From contig JAKSZP010012278.1 in the NCBI GenBank assembly GCA_022478985.1, forward strand, positions 1 to 64,000: 64,000 bases of DNA, in the 5' to 3' direction. Position numbers and translations under genes: made by a program. The notes beneath the pieces are model-generated. The model had not been told where the DNA came from and did not search any database. It saw only the letters and a list, made by a program, of their open reading frames with translations. Every line of letters starts with the position of its first letter. Position 1 is the stretch's first letter. Of this stretch, positions 55,400-64,000 are shown piece by piece. Source of the DNA: Massospora cicadina (lineage: Eukaryota; Entomophthoromycota; Entomophthoromycetes; Entomophthorales; Entomophthoraceae).

Positions 55400-57760
55400 C
55401 TTTAAATACGGGAATGATTCCTTGATTACGCTGGGGTGATAGACAGGTTTACCTCATCTAATCAATCTTTGGCCAATTTATTTGGAATTATCTGTGGCTC
55501 AAATCTTGTCCGCGTTTGTTGAGTGTACAGCTGAGAAATCTTTTTGATTATCTCAAGGTCAATCCTCTTTGCCCCAGATCTTGTTACCGCACTCATGTCC
55601 AAATTGACTACTTGATACAGATAATCCTGTACATCTTCATCCACGAAAAGATCACTGATATCAATTTCATTGTGCATAATTGGGAGGAACAGGCTTCTAC
55701 TCAGCTCAAGGCTGTTCCCCATCTAGGATGCGGGCCCTTTTCCTGACTACTTTGCAATTGTAGACTCTTTTGCTTGGACCACGTTGATTTGATCCTTTGG
55801 TTTCTTGCAATGTACAGTGAAATGTCCCTTTCCTCCGCACTGGTAACAGACTTTCTTCTTCTTATTATTAATCCGTTTAAAGTTCTTTGGACTTAATCCC
55901 TGGAACAGTTCAATTATTCATCTCCTTAGCACCCTCGTTCCCCTTCATGGTATTCAAATTTCATACTGGGTTTGATTTGAAACTTCTATTTGTGGCATCA
56001 AAGGTAGCTCATAATATTTAAAATTGTCTACTATCTGAGAGGTGTTAATTCCTGTCACAAACTCAGAAGACATCATCTAAGGCAAATCATGGTAGGGCCG
56101 AAGAGCCACTTGCAGTGCAATTTGGGCATTAAAATCATCCAGAACTTTTGCTCCAACCAGGATTTGCGATTCCTGGTAAAAACTGACTGGTAAAGTTTGC
56201 TAAGGATTCATTTTTATGGAATTGAATTCCCATAAACTATTATTTGCAAACAGACCTTCACGTCTGGCTTCCAAATTCCTTCATAATGGCCACTTTGGCC
56301 TCTGCGTAGAACCAGCTGTCCCCCTCTAGATGGGGCAACCCTAGGTTTTGAAAATCATTATTTAGGCAATTTATCACCGTCAATGCCTTTTTGATGATTG
56401 CCATATCCATACATTTTCATATTAAACTATTGGAAAAGTGCAGGGGCATTATCTTGATGGAAAGTCAGAATTTTCAGTGTTGCTTTGAATCCCTCCAAGG
56501 TTTCTCTAGAAACCTCTATTGGTTCAGCTACTTGGCTCACTTGTGGGAGTAATTTAGGGCTTCATCTCTGAAATAGCGGTAAAAGTGGGCGGCATGTTTC
56601 TTGGGGTTGTCATCTTTCCAATTAGCATATGTTGGGTTTTCTTTGGCGTCAGTCACTTCATATGGCTCACATTTGCATTTGTGAGTCTTCAACTCCTTAA
56701 ACTGTTTAACAAGCCTCTCTGTCATGGCTAAATGACATGGTAATGGGCATCAACCCCAAAGATAAGGCAGGGCGGCAGGAGGCCCAGAAGGCGAAACTTC
56801 AGGCCTTTTTGAACTCAAGAACACGTAAGATCAACTCTGGGTACAAGCCAAATATGCCAAGGTTGGTACTAGTGAGGTGCATAATGACCTTCCCCTTGCG
56901 TCAGCTCAGGCGGTAAAACGGACAGTTTATTTAATTAATGTGGACGGTTTGATTCAGTTAGTTGAGGAATGGGGTTTTGAAACCCATTCCATCTATGGAA
57001 TTAAGCGTTCAGGTTGGATACAACATCAATTGATTACTTGTGTGAATTCAGTGTCAGTGTATTCTACCAATTCAGATGAGAGTGTTTGCCTTTTGTAAAT
57101 AAGTTCTTTGGACTGCTTTGGCAGATCCCAAATTACCCCAACAAAGTTTAAATTTTTCCTTTAGTGACCAACATTTCTTGTTGGTCAACTTTATCAATAA
57201 ACTTTCCCCCATTTCCGGGTTTCTATTATATTATATTGGATGGTTCTGTGCGCATTTCCCTTTGAGGAGGTCTCGTGCTATGTTAACCATTCCATTTTAA
57301 ATATGATTAGTTTATCTCCTTGTGCACTGTTGGTCACCCAGGTTCCCTCCAACCTGGGAAGCTTACCCCTTCCTCAATTGTGCACCGCGTCGCTTTTGGT
57401 TTGTTATTTTCTATGATGATTGCACATTTTTCTACTTAAGGTATTAATGCTCAATCACCCTATGTTGGGCTTTAGTACTTTTTGTGCATATGGCTAGTTC
57501 CCTGGCGTTGAACCTGTGCACCAAGCACTACCACGCTGGGAACAGGAGAGTTATAGACACTCTCCTTACACACTCGATTTCTGCACTGAATGCTCTGAAA
57601 AAAATGATTACTTCACGCTCCATTTTCAGAAATAAGACTTCTCTAACTAAGTCCCTTTCTTTTTTCTTCAATGATGTTACTTTTACAAGTAACTCATTTT
57701 TGAAACTCGTGACATTATCAACCCCTTCCTCCATCTTGGCAACTCTCTCCTCCAAGGCTT
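55400..57760 (-). pseudogene. gag: gag of element C
   Basis: Minus-strand gag. A coiled-coil N-terminal part (57528-57755, EERVAKMEEGVDNVTSFKNE) is followed by a poorly readable interval 56750-57500, then a capsid-like region at 56100-56725 (HAAHFYRYFRDEALNYSH). An intact CCHC knuckle CYQCGGKGHFTVHCKKP lies near 55805-55855. A C-terminal part at 55462-55722 precedes the protease. The weak interval could hide a further insertion. Confidence 0.7.
56735..57110 (+). other. Plus-strand open stretch within C gag
   Basis: Plus-strand sequence coding-like over about 73 residues (56877-57098) with a lysine/glutamine-rich stretch upstream (KAGRQEAQKAKLQAFLNS near 56770-56830). It lies antisense to the least readable part of the C gag. 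It may be chance, a gag read on the wrong strand, or an unrecognised inserted fragment. Confidence 0.25.
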
Positions 57761-57878
57761 CGAATTCTCAATAATCTGATGAGTTAGAACGTTCTGGTTA
57801 ACGGTTGCAACTCCATCCATAGTCTTCTTATCTCATCTTTATATGACATCTCGTTTTAATCTTTTCTATTCAACTACA

Positions 57879-57896
57879 CCCTTGTAGTGAGCACCA
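57879..57896 (-). other. Primer-binding site of C
   Basis: Plus-strand cccttgtagtgagcacca, two bases inside the 5' LTR. One base differs from the consensus. Confidence 0.8.
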
Positions 57897-57898
57897 AT

Positions 57899-59143
57899 TG
57901 TTAAAATTTTTAGGTTTTCTGATTATTTTTGGTTAATAACCCCTATAAATGTATTAACTGCACAGATTTGGGTTGTTGTGCAATTCTATGCGTTGTATGA
58001 TAGTAGTTGATGTAATTGCTAATTTTATGGCGACTAATATTTGTAGTTGAATTTAAGTACTAGAATTAGTCCAACGCTTGGCCAGTATTTCCTCTCAAAA
58101 TACTTATGATGTCCTGAAGGGATTCGTTCCCTGAGACCTCCTAACTCAATCTATGCTCAGATCCCTGTTTATGGTTTCTCTGTGACACAATTTGCAGCAA
58201 TCCTTGATTAATTCAGCTTCTTCTCTGAATCCCCAATAATATCCTTAATCTTTATCCTAAAGGGTCTCTCAATTAGAGCACACAGCAATAATTTCCTTGA
58301 GAAAGAATATAACTTGAAATGGATTCTGTTACTATAACTAAGATAATACTCTGATAAATAATGTCTTTTCTCTGGCTTCCTGACATAAAAGGATCTCAGT
58401 CCACCTGGCTATTAATTTATTATCACTTGTATCAACCCCAGGATGGGTGAAACCAAATGGAGAGTTGAGCCAATCTTTATCTCTTCCGAAATGTGCCATT
58501 TTCTTTTAGTGAATTCTTTAGGGAATTTATAGTGAGGAATTCAGCGCCCAACCCTCAGTTGGCACCTCCTTATGAAATGTCAGCCGTTGCCACTGAATTC
58601 CCCACCCTTATCTCAGCAGCGATGTTCTTCCCCATCATGGCTAGGATTCCATCGTTGGACATCCTTGAGACCTAAATTGGAAAGAGTCATAAAACGTGTC
58701 CCTAATGCTTTCCTTTTGATCCAAGTGAACCAACCATATTTGGCAAGCGATCTGCTTAGGTAGATGCACTTGGAACCCATTAAGGCAGGTCATGAACCAA
58801 CTGATCAATTTTTAGTTGCGGGCAGCATAACTCGCCTCCCAACTTAATCCTTAAATCCCTAATCAGATGGTGATAAAACCTGACCGATCCCAATTGTTAC
58901 ACCTGATATTTAATCAACTATTATATGTCCCTTATTTTTTCAGTAACTCTGCCAGACGATTTCTTAAGCATTCACTTAGATTGATCCCCAATGGATCTGA
59001 CCCAGGAAAATAACCTAAAATCCCCCAAACATAGTTACCCCAAAATCAGGGTCAACTTATTTAATTCACTTCGCATTATGGAATAATCTCCTAGCAATCC
59101 CTGATGATCTAGTCAGCTGGGAATATAGGCAAAGATCCCAACA
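57899..59143 (-). repeat. 5' LTR of element C
   Basis: 1245 bp, plus-strand TGTTAAAATT to gatcccaaca. The sister LTR at 36917-38476 has a SINE; this copy shows the empty site ttctatgcgttgtatgat at about 57983-58000. Confidence 0.87.
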
Positions 59144-60440
59144 AGCAGTCATGCTATAATAGAGACTATATTGGATGTTGATGGAATCCATCAAGTTGAT
59201 ACTACCCGTGGAATTGTGTTAAAACCACAAATTATAACTATTGAGGCACCTTCACCAATCTTGGCAGAATGAGTCCATGACAACTCTCATAGCCCTCCTA
59301 TGCATATTGCTATCACGAAGCCTGCTCCTGCTGGGTGAGTCCAGATAGATTTCACCCCGCCATATGAGGTTGACAAGAAAGCACCATGGGTGACAGGGGT
59401 GAGCCCTATCTGTCACCTGCCCCTCAAGTCCATCCTATAAAATCAGTTTGAGTCTTACCTCATACCCCATAATCCTCTAAGGGGCTTAAATTTGGGCTGC
59501 ACCATCACGTCCCTCAAAGCGGCAGTCCACAATGTCATCAGCATTCCCACTGGCTGCGCACCTACAGAAAACTTTTATCCAAAAAGACAAAAGTTGCTGA
59601 ACCTCTGACAAATTTCTCCAGGAAGTCAAAATGGTAAGTGAGCCCCAAAAGGGCATCCACAATGACCAGAATAGCATATCTCCCGCTCCCCTACTATTGA
59701 ACCTCTGAGGTTCATAGAGGACCCCTCTGATGATGCATCTGATGGGGTTGCGAAGACGTTGGATATTATGTTCTAGGAGCTCCAGCTGAAGTGGATATAC
59801 CTGATAAGCTAAACCATGAAAGAGTTGATATGGATATGATACCTGGTGGAACCTACCTTCATCAAGTGCTGAGGTGTTCTGAGTCTATTGCTACCACCAG
59901 TGATGCTGACTAAGTCATTGCCACATTGATCCAATCTACTCAGCTTGTCCATACTTTGCAATATATTAAAGATATATACCCTGGGACCGCTCACAATCTT
60001 GCTTACATTTTCCATATTAAGGAGGTTCTAGATCTCTCTCCTAACCTCGAGCAGAACCCCAACCAAGGTGGAGGTCTTCTTCAATGGATTACAGTTCCTG
60101 GCTATCCTTAACACTAGTTCCCTCAGTGAACGTTGTTTCTAAACGCTAATTAAGAAGATTAAGCTGACCTGCAACTTTTAATACACCCAAACGTCTGGGA
60201 CTGCAGGTACAAACAGCACTTGCGCTATTGGAATATAATCCTCTTTAATTATCAGGTTTGGGAAGCTGATCCTGTCAGCTACAGCTGTGGCCTTAGCTAG
60301 TAATACATATGATATGATTATTGGTACTCAATTCATTCTTGAATTTGACGGAATCGTCAACCTGAAGCAGAGTTTCTCTCCATGCATAACTATGAGATCC
60401 CTCTGTCTAACCAAATAACTTATTTAATTAAAAAAATTTT
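59144..60440 (+). pseudogene. gag-PR region of element H
   Basis: Plus-strand continuation of H right of C. A gag-PR linker reads IIETILDVDGIHQVDTTRGI near 59160-59220. The segment STQLVHTLQYIKDIYPGTAH at 59926-60000 matches A (20631-20834) and B. The protease site near 60090-60130 is degenerate (AILNTSSLSE, DTG changed to NTS), and the end TYDMIIGTQFILEFDGIVN lies near 60300-60370. Broken by stops. Confidence 0.7.
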
Positions 60441-60869
60441 GCTCAGTTTAGTACCCCTTCTCCGCATTATCTTTACATTATTCTACAGCGGGGCAAAATA
60501 AATAGAAGTTTCCTGAATCAGTAAACGCGCTAGAGGGCATTCCCTTTTATGCATCAGAAGAGGACTATTCAAGGCTGGTGAACTAAGGGTAATTTACATC
60601 AAGATTACCTTAAAAATTCTCCATGACTGTTTTTGCACAAAACCAACGTTGATGGGATAAGTCTATAAGAACCTCAGGTACTGCCAGGCATACTAGACCC
60701 ATCCTACCAGAGATCTATCAATATCCTACTTGGGAACTTTGCCATTAAGGAAATGGTCGTGGAAAAACATCAGGTGATTGAAAGAGGCTTGCTGATCTCA
60801 GTTGAAGAAATTAAACAAGTTCACTGCATTTGGTCTATGTTGGACATAGACTTAACCGCTGACAATTTA

Positions 60870-61818
60870 TGATGTACTTTGCCTAACGTTCATATTTCTG
60901 ATGAACTAAGCCCAGCTGTGCTTATAAAAGTACACACTTTATTTAAGGCTTTTAGTAATATTTTTTCTAATTCTGATGCCAATTATGGCCACATGAAAAA
61001 TTGGACTCAAACCATTGATGTTGATGATGCTATCCTATCCAATTGAAACTCTTAGTTTTCAAAAGTTGAGGAGCTCCAGATGAGGATGGAGCTTAAACAG
61101 TTACTGGAATCTGGGTTGCTAACGCCTTTTCAAAATCATTGGTCTTCCCCTCTCCTAATTATAAATAGTAAAATGGAGGTCATTGGGTAGTTATGAAAAA
61201 CCACAAATTGAACAACTTGACAAAAAAGGATAGCTATCCTATCCCTCATATTGACGACGCCCTGGACCAACTCTCTAATTAAGTTTCTTTCTGATGTGTA
61301 CTTGGATAGCGGATACTGGTAAATAGACCTTTCTCCACGAGGCCAGGAGAAATGCGATTTTATCTGAAGCAAAGGCTTTTCCGACCCACTTGGCTACCTC
61401 AAGGATTGTACAATGCATCAGCAGCCTTCCAACGGGCAATAAATCATATCCTACAGGATCGCAAACTGAGCTGTGTGATTGTCTATCTTGATGATATCAC
61501 AGTATTTTCCAAAGCTTTTTAATGAGCATCTCAAATATCTAAAGAAGTCTTTCAGCGCCTGCGTGCATCTAACATAAGCTGAACCCCACGAAATGTACTT
61601 TTTTTCAAGATACTAAAACTTCCTCAGCTACCATATTTCCCAAGAAAGGATTCAACCCCTACATGATAATGGTGAAGCTACATCCAAAATCCCTACACCC
61701 CAAACCTTGCGCAAAATTTAGGTGTTTTCTGGTCATGATGAGGTATTATCATCTATTCATCCTCAAGTTCGCCCATCTCAGTGAGCCAATTGTACGCTTC
61801 CTAGCAAAAAGTCCCCTT
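60870..61818 (+). pseudogene. pol: Reverse transcriptase of element H
   Basis: The plus strand shows ELKQLLESGLLTPFQNHWSS near 61090-61150, FLSDVYLDSGYW near 61280-61320, NASAAFQRAINHILQDRK near 61410-61465 and CVIVYLDDITVFSKAF near 61470-61520 with an intact YLDD. The connection part with RYYHLFILKFAHLSEPIV reaches 61800. It is interrupted at about 61820 by a retroposon and resumes with RNase H at 63740. Confidence 0.82.
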
Positions 61819-61819
61819 T

Positions 61820-63728
61820 CTTTTTTTTGAACTAGTGGTGCCCAACCCAAAAGGGAGATCCGCCACGCATCTTTATTTGTTAATGTGTCAAACAAAGGGA
61901 TTATCATATATATGGAAATCCTAACATATCCCCTAAGTTATTACTAGGAAGCCATATAAGATGGTGAGAAAAGCTTTGGGGAAACTTTTATCCGGCACCC
62001 ACTTTAGCTGGTGGACCATGGAGGACAACATTGTGGTTGGATCATCAATGACATGTGGCATAAGAGGTATAGTTGTGTGTTTTCTTTGTTTATGGGGCTG
62101 GCGGTGTCCAATGCCTCACGTATTGAGCAAGTTGATGCTCAGCTAAAGTGATGAAAGCAGCCACACAAGTGAACGACTTGATGCGCTGGTGGGTTTGGGG
62201 ATATTGTGGCCAAAATATAAAGTTTTTGATTAGGTAATGCAAGTGCGGCTCACACCAAAAGCAAGCTCCTCAATTTTGCATTTTTCATCTTCATCAAAAT
62301 CATGGGGAAATTTGGGATAGTAATACCCATCCACAAAGGGTTCCATCGCTCCATGAAGTTGTTGGTGGAGTAGGATGTTGGCAGGGGCAGCTGCGGAATT
62401 GACTGTCAATTTTATTTAATTCCTATAGTTAAAAAGACTGGATTTTTCTTGTAACTGGAGAGAGCACAAATTAAAAGGATCAATAAAAAAACTCCGCCAA
62501 AGCGAAATCCAGCTTGACCTTAAATGGTCAGTTGCAATCATCAATCCAGTTGAGACATTCTTATGGAATAAACTCATACAATGCTTGGCCAGCAATGGAA
62601 CTGAAGTGGTGGCAGGAGCTGATTTGTTGTGGACCGTTGACCATGGCAGCTCAATAAAAAAGGTCTCAATCACCAACTCAGGATTTCATAATATGGTTGA
62701 TTGTTCACCTTTTCTAATTAATTTTAAATTTTGATTGGCTACTGCCTTGGGAGTGGTGCCAGAATTTGATGAGGTTGGGGGTGGGAGGATCGAGCCCCAT
62801 TAAAAAATTAGGGCGAACCAACCACTGACCCAATGCTAGAGGGAGGAGCAGCGGAAGCAGCGGAGGTGGAAACCATAGGGCATTTGCCTTTTAAGTGTTC
62901 AAGCTCAAAGCACAAGGGCCAAATGGCACGGGCATTTTTGAAATGCGCCCAGAAAAGGTGTTCAAGGTTGGATCAGCTCACTATGCAGGGGGATCATGAG
63001 ATGGGAATTGCGATGAAATGGCAGGTTGTTGAAAAGGTGTGAGGCCCTTCCAGATGATCTGTCCCATTTGGAACCATGAACTGCAACATGGGGTCTGCAC
63101 AGTAAATGGCCAAACCCTTCTTGAGCTCATGGCGGAGGCGTTCAGGGGAGAGATGGGAGGGCAACCCAGAAAACTGGACCACCAAAGTGGCCTCATCTGG
63201 GAGCTGGGTTCAAATGGTGGGGAGGGAAATTTTTAAAAACTAATAGTAGCTTAGCTGCTGCCACTTCATCAGCTTCAGAGCAGAAGCAGAGATTAAAATA
63301 CCCCTTGAAGGTGAGAAAATTTGTAAATCTGGTTGGCTTGTACACTGCTGTGGCCATCTCAATAATGGCAACACTTGCATATGGGAAGGAAAAAATATTT
63401 GACTCAGAGGCCAAAATGCAAATTGCTTCGTGAAAGCATCAAAAGGCTTTGGAGCACAACCTGGGAGCTTGTGAGGTGGTAGGCCAAGTCCCAAGGGGGA
63501 CATAACGCCCAGGCTGATTAGGGGGCTAGTAGATCCAGCAAAGCGCACATCAGCGGTGGGCAAAGTACTCCAGATGGTGGCACAACACCACCCCAAGCTG
63601 GGACAGCAGGCGTCAATGGCATCAACATAGGTAAGTTTTGACTTGATCAAGTGTCTATTTTTTGTATTTTTTAAAAATTAAAATTTGGCTTCAATTTCAA
63701 ATTTATGATGTGAAAGAGATCTCCCCAA
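61820..63728 (-). mobile_element. 1.9 kb poly-A retroposon (LINE-like) in H pol
   Basis: An insertion splitting the H polymerase between RT and RNase H. It begins on the plus strand with a run of T, so on the minus strand it ends gggcaccactagttcaaaaaaaa. That end resembles the shared end of the three micro-insertions (gggaccatctagtactaaaa). Imperfect duplications aaaaagtcccctttc and aaaaacaccctttt flank it. The minus strand has open parts (62416-62676, 62994-63185, 63240-63650) without a recognisable RT. It could be the 5'-truncated end of a LINE or a retrocopy of another transcript. Confidence 0.6.
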
Positions 63729-63739
63729 AAACACCCTTT

Positions 63740-64000
63740 TTGATTTAGGTGCAGACCAAAAGGCGGCGCTTAAGATTCTAAAGGAATTGCTACAACAAAA
63801 GCCAATCGTTAACCACCCTGACTATGGAAAACCCTCCATTTTACTTACTAACGCTTTTGAAAACGCCATTGGAACCATCAAACTCAATTGGATGAGCATG
63901 TTATTGATCATCCCTTTTACTACTTCAGCGGATGCTTTTAAATACTTAATGTAACTGCGGCATCACAACGAAGTGTCATGCTGTTTTGATCGCTGTAAAA
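63740..64000 (+). pseudogene. pol: RNase H of element H (cut by window end)
   Basis: The plus frame reads LGADQKAALKILKELLQQKP, IVNHPDYGKPSILLTNAFEN and AIGTIKLNWM. This is the RT-RNase H junction and the RNase H start (here TNAF for TDAS). It follows the RT that ended at 61818. The remainder lies beyond the window. Confidence 0.78.

Noticed and set aside
62833..63236. Plus-strand frames in the 1.9 kb retroposon
   Set aside because: The poly-A end shows that the retroposon reads on the minus strand; the plus frames are likely shadows.

Overview
The window is a eukaryotic heterochromatin-like block made almost entirely of dead LTR retrotransposons; I find no intact host gene. All elements with readable pol are Ty3/gypsy type in the order gag-PR-RT-RH-IN, and one has a chromodomain-like integrase end. 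Several gag segments keep CCHC knuckles. The gypsy families, the mixture of elements and the short LINE and SINE insertions fit a repeat-bloated fungal genome, perhaps rust-like, but the sequence does not prove the lineage. Nearly every reading frame carries stops and frameshifts.

The main result is that the 64 kb can be resolved as one nest of elements, most of them closed by target-site duplications (TSDs). The outermost element H (+) appears at 1-1309, 36752-36916 and 59144-64000. Two minus-strand elements interrupt it. Element A spans 1310-36746 with TSD AGGAG. Element C spans 36917-59143 with no convincing TSD. A is in turn split by element I (4635-18609, minus, TSD CTTGG), by a solo LTR (19348-20293) and by element F2 (21982-35630, minus, TSD GATGT). 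I is split by F1 (7454-14951, plus, TSD TGGTC). F2 is split by G (27864-33939, plus, TSD GCCTT). C is split by B (39857-43634, minus, TSD CTMGT) and by E (44417-51941, minus, TSD about TCCATCWC). In several cases reading frames resume across the removed insertions.

Smaller insertions sit on top of this. A tRNA-headed SINE with an 18 bp TSD lies in the left LTR of C. A second, about 282 bp retroposon with a similar 3' tail lies in the right LTR of A. A 1.9 kb poly(A) retroposon interrupts the H polymerase. Three tiny insertions of about 19-25 bp, all sharing one 3' end next to an A-run, have 14-16 bp TSDs.

The unusual biology lies in the accessory parts of the elements. F1 and F2 carry a conserved ORF antisense to pol, between integrase and 3' LTR, which the close relative G lacks. 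C has a long antisense ORF in the same place. The gag of I contains a collagen-like Gly-X-Y tract. B is a deletion derivative that joins protease to the integrase C-terminus. One LTR of E contains a run of 184 C where its sister LTR has a single C. Seven or eight elements share one unusual primer-binding site.
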